NCBI GenBank assembly: GCA_050747865.1
Contig: JBOGJI010000324.1
Coordinates: 1-30,867 of the forward strand
Source: JBOGJI01 sp050747865
Lineage (GTDB): Bacteria > Acidobacteriota > Thermoanaerobaculia > Multivoradales > JAHEKO01
Direction: 5' to 3'
Length of the DNA: 30,867 nt
Each line of letters starts with the position of its first letter. Within the stretch, counting starts at the first letter, position 1. Below the pieces are notes generated by a model, which saw only the letters and a program-made list of their open reading frames with translations, did no database searches and was not told where the DNA came from. The translations under genes and the position numbers were made by a program. Positions 19,204 through 27,205 of the stretch are shown piece by piece.

Positions 19204-19914
19204 CTGTATTTCAAGCAGCTCCTGGCGGGGCGGGAGGCGGCGCGGGCGCATCCCGTGGCTGCTCAGATGGCGAACTTCATGTACCTGATCGGGGATCCGG
19301 AGAGCCGCAAGGCGCTGGTCGTCGATCCGGCCTGGGACGTCGAGAGCCTGGTGGCTGTCGCGGAGGAGGACGGGTACGGCGTGGACGGCGCGCTGATCAC
19401 GCACTACCACCCAGATCACGTCGGCGGCGACCTCTTCGGCATCCACGTCGAGGGGGTGAGCAAGCTCCTCGAGCGCAAGGGGGTGCCGATCTACGTCAAC
19501 AAGCACGAGGCGGAGGGGTTGAAGAAGGTCACCGGCGTCTCCGACTCCGACCTGCGCAAGGTCGACGACGGCGAAACCCTGGCGCTGGGGGCGCACGAGA
19601 TCCGATTCCTCCACACTCCCGGGCACACGCCGGGCAGTCAGTGCTTTCTGATCGGCGACCGTCTGGTCGCCGGCGACACTCTGTTCGTCGAGGGCTGCGG
19701 GCGCGTCGATCTGCCGGGAGGCGACGCCGAGGCGATGTACCACTCGCTCACCGGCAAGCTGGCGAAGTTGCCAACGACGACCGTGCTCTATCCGGGACAT
19801 CACTACGGTCCGACCCCGACGTCCACCATCGGTGACGAGCTGGAGAACAACCTCTACCTGCGGATCCGTTCCCTCGACGACTGGCGTCGCCTGATGGGCC
19901 TGGGGCCGGCCTGA
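19204..19914 (+). CDS. Metallo-beta-lactamase-fold hydrolase (glyoxalase II-like)
   Basis: This is a zinc hydrolase of the MBL superfamily. It shows THYHPDHVGGD (HXHXDH), HTPGHTPGSQ, AGDTLFVEGCGRVD and YPGHHYGP, all expected metal ligands. Family members include glyoxalase II and persulfide dioxygenase; the substrate is not clear. The start is uncertain. The first in-frame ATG (19267) would cut off YFKQLLAGREAA, which looks like the family N-terminus. An AGGAG at 19191-19195, at the end of tag, is eight bases before CTG 19204, so I propose a rare CTG start giving 236 aa. In-frame GTG 19168 is a further option. It is coupled to tag. Confidence 0.85.
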   Translation: MYFKQLLAGREAARAHPVAAQMANFMYLIGDPESRKALVVDPAWDVESLVAVAEEDGYGVDGALITHYHPDHVGGDLFGIHVEGVSKLLERKGVPIYVNKHEAEGLKKVTGVSDSDLRKVDDGETLALGAHEIRFLHTPGHTPGSQCFLIGDRLVAGDTLFVEGCGRVDLPGGDAEAMYHSLTGKLAKLPTTTVLYPGHHYGPTPTSTIGDELENNLYLRIRSLDDWRRLMGLGPA

Positions 19915-19989
19915 ACGCAACCCTGAAACGGACGGCCTCCGTGCCGGCCGGACAACAGCCGGGAGAAACGCCGGCCGCTTCAGTTCTGT

Positions 19990-19995
19990 TACAGT
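19990..19995 (+). promoter_or_regulatory. Probable -10 box for the sorbosone dehydrogenase-like gene
   Basis: TACAGT in CTGTTACAGTTTGG lies 11 bases before ATG 20007, which implies a leader of about four bases. It stands in a 92-base gap after the MBL gene. The gap also holds GGCCGG and CCGGCC stretches that could form a weak hairpin. Confidence 0.35.
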
Positions 19996-20006
19996 TTGGG
20001 ACGCAC

Positions 20007-21164
20007 ATGCAGCTACGTCGGATGCGCCACGTCACCTTCGTCCTGGTGGCAGCATTGGCCGGCTGTGCCGCGCCGCCCTTGCCCGGAGGCGAGCTGGCCC
20101 TGGAGCGCATCCGCCTGCCAGAGGGATTCCGCATCGAGGTCTTCAGCGACGCGGTCCCCGGCGCCCGCTCCCTGACCCTCGGCGAACGCGGGACGGTGTT
20201 CGTCGGCACCCGCGGCGAAGGCCGGGTCTACGCCGTCGTCGACGGGGATCGCGACGGTCGAGCCGAACGCGTCCACCTGCTCGCCGAAGACCTCGAGTCA
20301 CCCAACGGCGTGGCGTTTCGTGATGGCGACCTCTACGTCGCCGAGATCTCTCGCATCCTGCGCTTCGCCGGCATCGAACGGCGTCTCGCCGACCCCCCGG
20401 AGCCCGTGGTCGTCTTCGATCGGCTCCCGAGCGATCGCCACCACGGCTGGAAGTTCATCGCCTTCGGACCCGAAGGCAAGCTCTACGTGCCGGTCGGCGC
20501 CCCGTGCAACCTCTGCGACGAGCCCCTCCCCTACGCCAGCATCCAGCGCCTCGACCTGGAGACTCTCGAGCTGGAGACCGTCGCCCGCGGCGTGCGCAAC
20601 ACGGTCGGCTTCACCTGGCAGCCCGGCTCGGGACGGCTCTGGTTCACCGACAACGGACGCGACTGGCTGGGTGACGACCGGCCGCCGGACGAGCTCAACG
20701 TCGTTAGGAGGGCCGGCGAGCACTTCGGCTACCCGTACTGCCACGGCCGCGACATCGTCGATCCCGAGCTCGGGCGCGGCCGCTCCTGCGCCGAATACAC
20801 GCCTCCGGCCCGGGAGCTCGGTCCGCACGTGGCGGCGCTGGGCCTGCGCTTCTACCAGGGCGAGCAGTTTCCCGCCGAATACCGGGGCGACGTCCTGATC
20901 GCCGAGCACGGCTCGTGGAACCGCAGCGCGCCGATCGGCTACCGGATCATGCGGGTGCGCATCGACGGCGACCGCGCCACCGACTACGAGCCGTTCGCCG
21001 AAGGATGGCTGCTCGGTGGCGAGGCCTGGGGCCGGCCGGTCGACGTCCAGGAGCTGCCGGATGGCTCCCTGCTCGTCGCCGACGACCGGGCGGGGGCGAT
21101 CTACCGGATCACCTGGGCGGGTGAGGCGCGAAACCAGCAGGAGGAGCCGACCGGTGCCCCGTAA
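20007..21164 (+). CDS. PQQ-dependent sugar dehydrogenase / sorbosone dehydrogenase-like lipoprotein
   Basis: This is a 385-aa exported lipoprotein. The N-terminus MQLRRMRHVTFVLVAALAGC has a lipobox (LAGC, Cys 20). The rest is a six-bladed beta-propeller of the GDH-B/L-sorbosone dehydrogenase family: LPEGFRIEVFSD, SLTLGERGTVFVGTR, NGVAFRDGDLYVAEISRILRF, HHGWKFIAFGPEGKLYV, RNTVGFTWQP, LWFTDNGRDWLGDD, PDELNVV, GYPYCHG and a C-terminal RPVDVQELPDGSLLVADDRAGAIYRI. The family binds PQQ and oxidises sugars or aldoses, but no PQQ synthesis genes are here and the substrate is unknown. ATG 20022 is an alternative start. It overlaps the next gene by 11 bases. Confidence 0.9.
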   Translation: MQLRRMRHVTFVLVAALAGCAAPPLPGGELALERIRLPEGFRIEVFSDAVPGARSLTLGERGTVFVGTRGEGRVYAVVDGDRDGRAERVHLLAEDLESPNGVAFRDGDLYVAEISRILRFAGIERRLADPPEPVVVFDRLPSDRHHGWKFIAFGPEGKLYVPVGAPCNLCDEPLPYASIQRLDLETLELETVARGVRNTVGFTWQPGSGRLWFTDNGRDWLGDDRPPDELNVVRRAGEHFGYPYCHGRDIVDPELGRGRSCAEYTPPARELGPHVAALGLRFYQGEQFPAEYRGDVLIAEHGSWNRSAPIGYRIMRVRIDGDRATDYEPFAEGWLLGGEAWGRPVDVQELPDGSLLVADDRAGAIYRITWAGEARNQQEEPTGAP

Positions 21165-21783
21165 CGAGCGCATCACGCCCCAGAGGTCCGTCCGTGCCGC
21201 CGCGTCGCGCCGCGAACGGTCGCCCGCGGCCCGCGTCGTTCTCGCCGCTCTCGCCGCCGCCCTGGTCCTCTTCGCCTGGGGGTTCCTCTACTGGACCGTC
21301 CTGGTGCCCATGCCCCGCATCTTCGGCGAGCCGGCCGACGAGGAGGCGCTGTCGGAGGCCCTGGTCACCTACCTGCTCGAGACCGACACCTACTTCCTGC
21401 CGGTGTGGAGGTCGGAGTCACAGGTGATGCAGAGCCGCTTCGAGACCGGGCCGGTCGCCACCATCTTCTTCCACCGCGAAGGCGTCGACGTCGGCTCGCC
21501 CCTCACTTACCTCTTGGGCTACCTGCAGACGGCGATCGCCTGCCTCCTCGCCGCCATGCTGCTCTACCGTTGCGGCTCTGCGCTACCGAGTTTCGGCGGC
21601 CGTGTGGGCGTGGTCTTCCTTGCCGGACTCTGCGGTACCGTGATGACCGCGCTCGGCGGCCCCATCTGGTGGCACCAGCCGTGGCGCTTCCACCTGATCT
21701 ACCTCCTCTACGCCGCCGTCGCCTGGCTGCTCGCCGGCTTCGTCCTCGCCGCCCTCATCAAAAAAGGCCGCCTGCGCTTCTAG
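21154..21783 (+). CDS. Four-helix integral membrane protein, unknown
   Basis: This is a 209-aa membrane protein. The predicted helices are VVLAALAAALVLFAWGFLYW (about 27-46), then after a periplasmic-type loop of about 70 residues LTYLLGYLQTAIACLLAAML, then GVVFLAGLCGTVMTALGG, then FHLIYLLYAAVAWLLAGFVL, with a basic C-terminus KKGRLRF. I do not recognise a family. The start is GTG 21154, with AGGAGGAG seven bases upstream and an 11-base overlap with the dehydrogenase gene, so the two are probably co-translated. Whether it serves as electron acceptor or partner of that enzyme is unknown; no haem or quinone motif is evident. Confidence 0.75.
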   Translation: MPRNERITPQRSVRAAASRRERSPAARVVLAALAAALVLFAWGFLYWTVLVPMPRIFGEPADEEALSEALVTYLLETDTYFLPVWRSESQVMQSRFETGPVATIFFHREGVDVGSPLTYLLGYLQTAIACLLAAMLLYRCGSALPSFGGRVGVVFLAGLCGTVMTALGGPIWWHQPWRFHLIYLLYAAVAWLLAGFVLAALIKKGRLRF

Positions 21784-21833
21784 ACCGCCTCGTTGACACG
21801 CCTTCAGGCAAATGATCTGCCGCGTGGCGTTGC

Positions 21834-22580
21834 TCACTTGAGGCGCAGGTGGAAGCGCACGCCTTGCCACTCGATCTCCACCCTGCTCCGCTCCACGGCG
21901 GTGATGATCCAGTCGTCGCTACCCTCGCCGGGACTGAGCACCTGCCCGTTGACGAGCGCTGCCGGGTTGGCCTCCGACCAGGCGATGCCGCCAAGCGCGA
22001 GCTCGGCGCCGCCGGGAAGCGTCACGCGGCGGAGGTAGGAGCCGCCGGCTGTCGGTGCGCCCTGCTGCGGTGCGGTCGCGGAGGTGGCGCGCGGCGGTGG
22101 TGGCGCCGGGACGGGCTGCGCCTCCAGGGCCGCCGCCGGCTCGGGCGGCGGCGGAGCCGGCTCGGTCGGGCCCGGGTCGTGGACCGCGGGTGAAGCCGGT
22201 GGCGACTCGCTCCCATCGGTCGGAGCCGGCGTCGCCGGGCGGGCGGTGTCCGTTCCGCCGTTTTGCCCGACGGCGGTCCCGCGTTCAGCGGTGGGTAACC
22301 GCGACCTCGCCGCGGCCGGCGGATCCGGCGTGCCGGCGGCCGTCACCTCCGTGCCGGACGCCTCCGGCACCGCGGCGGCGACGGCGACCGGCATGGCCTC
22401 CCTGGTCGCCGTCGACTCGCGGCGCACCAGGACGCCGATCAACACCCCGGCCGCCACGCCGACCGCGACCGCCGCCGCCAGCCAGGGCGCCACTGCCCGG
22501 CGCGGCGGCGGATGGGCCACCGGGTAGAGTCCTGGCCTGTCGCCGCGCGCCTTCTTGAGCGACTCGGAGATCAGGCTCAT
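21834..22580 (-). CDS. GspB/PulB-like secretion accessory protein
   Basis: This is a 248-aa bitopic inner-membrane protein. It starts MSLISESLKKA, the standard GspB N-terminus, and has one membrane helix (about 31-52). A long Pro/Ala/Thr-rich linker of about 120 residues would span the periplasm. The C-terminal T2SSB domain reads LGGIAWSEANPAALVNGQVLSPGE, followed by EIEWQGVRFHLRLK. GspB works with GspA to help place the type II secretion secretin through peptidoglycan. It overlaps the upstream gspA-like gene by four bases (ATGA). The core type II genes (gspC-gspM) are not in the window. Confidence 0.85.
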   Translation of the reverse strand: MSLISESLKKARGDRPGLYPVAHPPPRRAVAPWLAAAVAVGVAAGVLIGVLVRRESTATREAMPVAVAAAVPEASGTEVTAAGTPDPPAAARSRLPTAERGTAVGQNGGTDTARPATPAPTDGSESPPASPAVHDPGPTEPAPPPPEPAAALEAQPVPAPPPPRATSATAPQQGAPTAGGSYLRRVTLPGGAELALGGIAWSEANPAALVNGQVLSPGEGSDDWIITAVERSRVEIEWQGVRFHLRLK

Positions 22581-23386
22581 CCCACCTTCCCCTCAAGCTC
22601 TTGGATCGCCCGCCGTACGTGGCGCGCCCGCAGGTGGTCCTCCTCCAGCACGTAGCCGCAGAGCAGCGCCTTGTCGCACACCGCGTTGATCAGCCGCGGC
22701 ACGCCGCGCGAGTAGCGGTGGACCGCGCGCAAGGCCCAGCGGCTGAACGTGGGCCGGGAGTTGGCGCCGGCGGCGGCGAGCCGGAAACCCACATAGCGCT
22801 CGGTGTCCTCGCGCGACAGCGGACCCAGGTGGTAGCGCACCAGGATGCGCTGTCGGAGCTGGCGCAGTCCCCTGTCGTCGAGCAGGTCGCGCAGCTCGGG
22901 CTGACCGACGAGGGCGATCTGCAGGAGCTTGCGCTCGTCGGTCTCCAGGTTGGAGAGCAGCCGCACCTCCTCGAGGAGCTGGCGGTCCATGTCCTGCGCC
23001 TCGTCGATGAGCAGCACCACGTCGTGGCCGGCCGCCGCCTGCTCCAGGAGGTACCCATTGAGCTCCTTCAAGCAGGAAGAGCGATCATGGCGCGGCGGCA
23101 GCTCGAGCTCGACCAGGACGGCCTTGAGCAGCTGCAGCGGGGTCAGACAGGGGTTGAGGATGAGCGCGGTGCGGTAGTCGGGACCGAGCTCGTCGAGCAA
23201 CGCCCGGCATAGCGTGGTCTTGCCCGCTCCCACCTCGCCGGTGAGCTGGATGAACCCCTTGCGCTCCCGGATCCCGAACAGGAGATGATCGAAGGCCTCC
23301 TGGTGGCCGCGCGACAGGAACAGGAAGCGCGGGTCGGGAGTGATGTTGAAGGGAGCTTCCCGGAACCCGTAAAACTCGTTGTACAT
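22577..23386 (-). CDS. ExeA/GspA-like AAA ATPase
   Basis: This is a 269-aa cytoplasmic ATPase related to ExeA/GspA. The N-terminus YNEFYGFREAPFNITPDPRF (2-21) is the family signature. Walker A is GEVGAGKT (50-57), Walker B is VVLLIDEAQDM (about 122-132), and QIALVGQPELRDLL is the sensor region. Classical ExeA continues with a membrane helix and a peptidoglycan-binding domain; this protein ends after the ATPase lid (ARHVRRAIQELEGKVG), so it is a short form. It makes a two-gene unit with the GspB-like gene. The upstream minus strand has GATAGGAT, with TAGGAT at 23419-23414, about 27 bases before the ATG. Confidence 0.87.
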   Translation of the reverse strand: MYNEFYGFREAPFNITPDPRFLFLSRGHQEAFDHLLFGIRERKGFIQLTGEVGAGKTTLCRALLDELGPDYRTALILNPCLTPLQLLKAVLVELELPPRHDRSSCLKELNGYLLEQAAAGHDVVLLIDEAQDMDRQLLEEVRLLSNLETDERKLLQIALVGQPELRDLLDDRGLRQLRQRILVRYHLGPLSREDTERYVGFRLAAAGANSRPTFSRWALRAVHRYSRGVPRLINAVCDKALLCGYVLEEDHLRARHVRRAIQELEGKVG

Positions 23387-23445
23387 CGCGACCCCGGGCC
23401 GGTCGAGCTTCCTATCCTATCATCGAGCCGGCGCGCACGGCGCGT

Positions 23446-25830
23446 CTATTCACGCACCAAGCGGCGCACCGCCGAGACCACGTCCGCCGCCTTCGGCAGG
23501 AAGTCGTGCTCCAGCGGGGGGGCGTAGGGGACCGGCGTGTCGGGGCCGGTGACGCGGCGGACGGGGGCGTCGAGAAACCAGAAGTGCTCATCGGCGATGC
23601 GGGCGGCGAGCTCGCCGGCGAGGCCGCCGCGGCGGGTGTCCTCGTGGAGGACCAGTACCCGGCCGGTCTTCTCCACCGAGGCGCGGATCGCCTCCTCGTC
23701 CAGCGGCCAGAGTGAGCGCAGGTCGATCACCTCGACGGACACGCCCTCGGCGGCCAGCTCGTCGGCCGCCGCCAGGGCGGTCCACACCATGGCGCCGTAG
23801 GTCAGCAGGGTGACGACATCGCCTCGGCGCCGGACCGCCGCCTTGCCCAGCGGCACCTCGAAGTCCGGCCCGATCGGCACCTCTTCGCGCAGATCAGTGC
23901 GAAAGAAGCCGTAGAGGCCCTTGGCCTCGAGGTAGATCACCGGGTTGTCGTCGCGAATCGCCGCCAACATCAGGCCCTTGGCGTCCGCCGGCGTAGAGGG
24001 CGCGACGATGCGCAAGCCCGGCGTGCGCAGGAACCACATCTCCGGGCACTGGCTGTGGTACGGGCCGCCGCCCAGGAGCCGCGACATGTCGCCGGTGGCG
24101 CCGCCGTAGGGCAGCCGCACGACCATAGGCACCGGCCGGCCCCAGCGCCAGTGGACCTTGGCGGCGTTGTTGACCAGGGCGTTGAAGCCGGGGGCCAGGA
24201 AGTCGGCGAACTGCATCTCGACGATCGGGCGTTTGCCCATCAGCGCCGCCCCTACGGCGCAGCCGACGATGGCCGACTCGGCGAGCGGCGTGTTGAGGCA
24301 GCGCTGGGGCCCGAAGCGCTTGGCCAGGCCGCGGGTGACGCCGAAGGCGCCGCCGTAGCGGCCGCCCACGTCCTCGCCGAGGACGAAGACGCTCTCGTCG
24401 GCCTCCATGGCGCAGGCCATGGCGTCGCGCACGGCCTCGTCGTAGGCCATGACCTTCGTCGGTGGCGCCTCGACCGGCTCCGGGACGGGCAACGATCGCG
24501 GCGCCTCGACTCGTTCGCGGTAGGCGCTGGGCTCGGGCCATGGCGCCTCCGCCGCCTGGCGTGCCGCCCGCTCGACCTCCTCCGCCACCTCCTGCTTCAT
24601 CCGCTCGGTGTCGGAGAGCCACAGGGTGCCCGTCTTGTGCAGCCGGTCCTCGTAGAGCAGCAGGGGATCCGCCGCCGCCCAGGCCGCCGCCTCCTCGGGC
24701 AGCTCGTAGCCCTGGATCCCGGCCTCGGAGTTGCCGTGGAACCGGTCGTCGTCGTGGTGGGCGTGCCCCGGGCGCCGGTAGGTGACCAGCTCGAGCAGCG
24801 TCGGCCCTTCGCCGCGCCGCGCCCGCTCCGCCGCCCAGGCCGCTGCCGCCGCGATCTCGTCGGCGTCGTTGCCGAACAAGGTCACTCCCGGGATGCCGTA
24901 GCCGGCCGCCTTCAGCGCGAAGCGCGCCGCCACGCTCTGCTCGCTGACGTGTGTGCCCAGAGCCCAGCGGTTGTTCTCCAGCACGAAGATCATCGGCAGC
25001 CTCTGCGCGGCGGCGAAGTTGATCGCCTCGTGCCACTCGCCGAGGCTGGAGCCCCCCTCGCCGATGAAGGAGACGCAGACGCGGTCCTCGCCGCCGAGCT
25101 TGAGGGCGTAGGCCATGCCGATCAGCGTCTGGGTGGCGATGGCCAGGGGGGCGGCGGGAGGCAGCACGCCGGCGCCGAAGTCCCCGGTGTGGAGATCGCG
25201 CCCGTCGACCGGCGTTCCCGCCTTGCCGAATTGGACGAGGAGTGGGTGCAGCGGGTCGGGCTGGAACATCAGCAGCGCGCCCAGGTCCCGAATCATGGGA
25301 CCGATGTAGTCCCCGCGGTAGGCGTCTCCTTCGCCGTATTCGGGCGGCCGCCGCAGCCTCAAGGCCACGCCCACGATGGCCTCCTGCCCGGTGGAGCGGA
25401 ATCCCTTTTGCGGCGACGGGTAGTCCTGCCAGCGGATCGCCTTGTCGTCGAACGCCCGCTTCAGGTGCTCGTCCACCGCCCGGGTGAGGAGCATGGTGCG
25501 AAAGAGGAGCCCGCGTTCCTCGTCGGTGATCGATTCCTTGAGCGCGAAGCGCTGGAAGAACCCGGTGACGGCCAGCCGCAGCGGCTCCCGCGACCAGGCG
25601 ATCGCGTCGCCGACGGTGCGGCCGGGATACAGCTCGCGGCCGGAGACGTCCGCGGCCGTCTGGAAGAGGGCATCGACGCGGGCCAACAGATGCCGCTCGA
25701 GATCCGCGGCCGGCAGGTCGTCGGCCACCTCGTGCAGGAGGAACGGCGCCTCCAGGGCGAGGAACGCGCGCAGATCCTCGTGAACGCGCTGCGGGGCAAC
25801 GCGCTCTCTCGCGCGACCGCGCCGAAACAT
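23446..25830 (-). CDS. Fused E1 alpha-beta subunits of a branched-chain-type 2-oxoacid dehydrogenase
   Basis: This 794-aa thiamine-diphosphate enzyme decarboxylates a 2-oxoacid (2-oxoisovalerate type by similarity) and passes the acyl group to a lipoyl E2. Residues 1-100 are an extension I do not recognise. Residues about 101-440 are E1 alpha, with GQEAIVGVAL (148-157) and the ThDP motif GEGGSSLGEWHEAINFAA...LENN (257-287). Residues about 456-794 are E1 beta, with TKVMAYDEAVRDAM, LGEDVGG, NTPLAESAIVG, VEMQFADFL and VLHEDTRRGG. Natural E1 alpha-beta fusions occur, so this is not a frameshift artefact. No E2 or E3 gene is nearby. TACGCT is seven bases before the ATG, so the mRNA is probably leaderless. 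Confidence 0.92.
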   Translation of the reverse strand: MFRRGRARERVAPQRVHEDLRAFLALEAPFLLHEVADDLPAADLERHLLARVDALFQTAADVSGRELYPGRTVGDAIAWSREPLRLAVTGFFQRFALKESITDEERGLLFRTMLLTRAVDEHLKRAFDDKAIRWQDYPSPQKGFRSTGQEAIVGVALRLRRPPEYGEGDAYRGDYIGPMIRDLGALLMFQPDPLHPLLVQFGKAGTPVDGRDLHTGDFGAGVLPPAAPLAIATQTLIGMAYALKLGGEDRVCVSFIGEGGSSLGEWHEAINFAAAQRLPMIFVLENNRWALGTHVSEQSVAARFALKAAGYGIPGVTLFGNDADEIAAAAAWAAERARRGEGPTLLELVTYRRPGHAHHDDDRFHGNSEAGIQGYELPEEAAAWAAADPLLLYEDRLHKTGTLWLSDTERMKQEVAEEVERAARQAAEAPWPEPSAYRERVEAPRSLPVPEPVEAPPTKVMAYDEAVRDAMACAMEADESVFVLGEDVGGRYGGAFGVTRGLAKRFGPQRCLNTPLAESAIVGCAVGAALMGKRPIVEMQFADFLAPGFNALVNNAAKVHWRWGRPVPMVVRLPYGGATGDMSRLLGGGPYHSQCPEMWFLRTPGLRIVAPSTPADAKGLMLAAIRDDNPVIYLEAKGLYGFFRTDLREEVPIGPDFEVPLGKAAVRRRGDVVTLLTYGAMVWTALAAADELAAEGVSVEVIDLRSLWPLDEEAIRASVEKTGRVLVLHEDTRRGGLAGELAARIADEHFWFLDAPVRRVTGPDTPVPYAPPLEHDFLPKAADVVSAVRRLVRE

Positions 25831-25837
25831 GGCGCGG

Positions 25838-25843
25838 AGCGTA
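25838..25843 (-). promoter_or_regulatory. -10 box, leaderless, fused E1 gene
   Basis: On the minus strand TGCTACGCTCC ends so that TACGCT is seven bases before ATG 25830. It matches the GCTANNNTCC form. It lies in the 51-base gap after the LCAT-like gene. Confidence 0.55.
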
Positions 25844-25881
25844 GCAGAGTGCCAGCCGGGAACGCCGCCCGGCGCGGCGGC

Positions 25882-27063
25882 TCAGTCCGCCACGATGTGC
25901 CGGTCGAGGGCGGCCGGATCGCCGTTCCAGGTCTCGAAGTAGCTGCGGCTGGGGCGCTCGACGGAGTGGATGGCGCGACGCGGTCGCATCCTCACCAGAC
26001 GCCGGCCTTGCAGCCACATGGCGGTGGAGTCGATGATCCGCTCGTGCAGGCAGAGCCGGCTGTGGGCGCCGACCCCCTCGTAGGCTGCCAAGGTCACGCC
26101 CGGGACGGCGCTGCTCACCAGCGGCACGCGGCCGTCCCCGAGCAGCGTCATCTCCTCGCGGTCGAGCTCGAACCAGTTCGGGTTGCGCTGATTGGCCGTC
26201 TGCACCGGCACCCGGATCACCGTCGGCTCGCCCGAGCCACAGAGCACGAGCACCCGGTCCGCCACCTGACGCATGGCGGCGTCGGGCAACATCGGCGCCT
26301 CGCTGGCGCCGCCGTGCCGGGCGCGCCGGCCATGCCGGAACGCCTCGGCGTCGGCCAGGAAGCGGGACGAGAAGCCCCCCTCGCCCGCCACCACGTTGCG
26401 CTGCCAGCTCGTGGCCTCGAACAGGTCGAGGTCGCGGCCCCGCTCGTCGACCGCGGCGCCCGGGAAATCGGGCACCAGCTGGTAGACCGACGGGAAGGTG
26501 CGCGCCAGCTTGCGGTACTCCTCGCGGTCGGAGAACCAGCCATTGCGCTCCCCCGCGATCAGCACTCTCGGGACATCGCCGGCGCCGCGGAACGGCGGCC
26601 CGATGAACACGATGCGCTCCACGTCCGCCCAGGGGTCGGGCCGCCGCAGCCCCAGGGCGCTGCGCAACACCAGCCCGCCGGCGCTGTGGGTCACGAAGCT
26701 CACCCGCGGCGGCCCGTCCGGGCCGGCCAGCTTGCCGCGCACGTGGTCGATGAGCTCGTTCAGGCGCCGGGCGGCGACCTCGAGCGGCTGCCGCCAGTCG
26801 TAGGGGAACACGTAGAGCGCCCGGTCCACCCAGGCGCGCAGCCGCTCGACCATCGCTCCGTAGGCGGCGCGCATCAGCTCCCACTCGCGGAAGAGGTGCT
26901 CGGGCGCCGCGTCGTAGCGCCCGTCTTTGAGCAGGAAATCCAGCGAATCCTCGAACACGTTGCCGATGACCATGTCCTCGAGGCTCCAACGCATCCGGAA
27001 GTCCAGCGGGTAGGTGTCGATCAGCTTGCTCCCCTGGATCCCCGGGAGGAAGATGATGGGCAT
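25882..27063 (-). CDS. LCAT/phospholipase-like alpha/beta hydrolase
   Basis: This is a 393-aa hydrolase of the lecithin:cholesterol acyltransferase type. It begins PIIFLPGIQGSKL, the conserved first strand and oxyanion region. YVFPYDWRQPL (84-94) is another LCAT signature, VSFVTHSAGGLVLRS (121-135) holds the nucleophile Ser127, and GAHSRLCLHERI near the C-terminus offers the catalytic His. No signal peptide is seen, so it would act in the cytoplasm, unlike secreted LCATs. Substrate and reaction (acyl transfer or lipid hydrolysis) are unknown. TAGCCT nine bases before the ATG suggests a near-leaderless mRNA. Confidence 0.83.
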   Translation of the reverse strand: MPIIFLPGIQGSKLIDTYPLDFRMRWSLEDMVIGNVFEDSLDFLLKDGRYDAAPEHLFREWELMRAAYGAMVERLRAWVDRALYVFPYDWRQPLEVAARRLNELIDHVRGKLAGPDGPPRVSFVTHSAGGLVLRSALGLRRPDPWADVERIVFIGPPFRGAGDVPRVLIAGERNGWFSDREEYRKLARTFPSVYQLVPDFPGAAVDERGRDLDLFEATSWQRNVVAGEGGFSSRFLADAEAFRHGRRARHGGASEAPMLPDAAMRQVADRVLVLCGSGEPTVIRVPVQTANQRNPNWFELDREEMTLLGDGRVPLVSSAVPGVTLAAYEGVGAHSRLCLHERIIDSTAMWLQGRRLVRMRPRRAIHSVERPSRSYFETWNGDPAALDRHIVAD

Positions 27064-27072
27064 GGCGGCGGA

Positions 27073-27078
27073 AGGCTA
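27073..27078 (-). promoter_or_regulatory. -10 box, near-leaderless, LCAT-like gene
   Basis: The minus strand reads GTGCTAGCCTTCC, with TAGCCT nine bases before ATG 27063. It is another GCTANNNTTC/TCC-like box, 22 bases from the -35-like element of the divergent sigma-factor gene. Confidence 0.45.
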
Positions 27079-27099
27079 GCACCGCCGGCGGGCGACCGT

Positions 27100-27126
27100 G
27101 GAACCTCCGCGGCCGTCGCGCGTTGT
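27100..27126 (+). promoter_or_regulatory. ECF-type promoter upstream of the sigma-factor gene
   Basis: GGAACC (27100-27105), 15 bases, CGTTGT (27121-27126). GGAAC and CGT with about 16 bases between are the usual form of ECF sigma promoters. It lies 79 bases before the sigma gene's start, and the same bipartite element with identical spacing precedes the PDZ gene at 28179-28205. Autoregulation is therefore likely. Confidence 0.72.
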
Positions 27127-27205
27127 ACGGAGGTAGGGACCAGCAGGGCGCCGGGCACCACCGCGCGCAGCACGGTCTGTGGGCAGGGAGGAGGAGAACC
27201 TCCGC

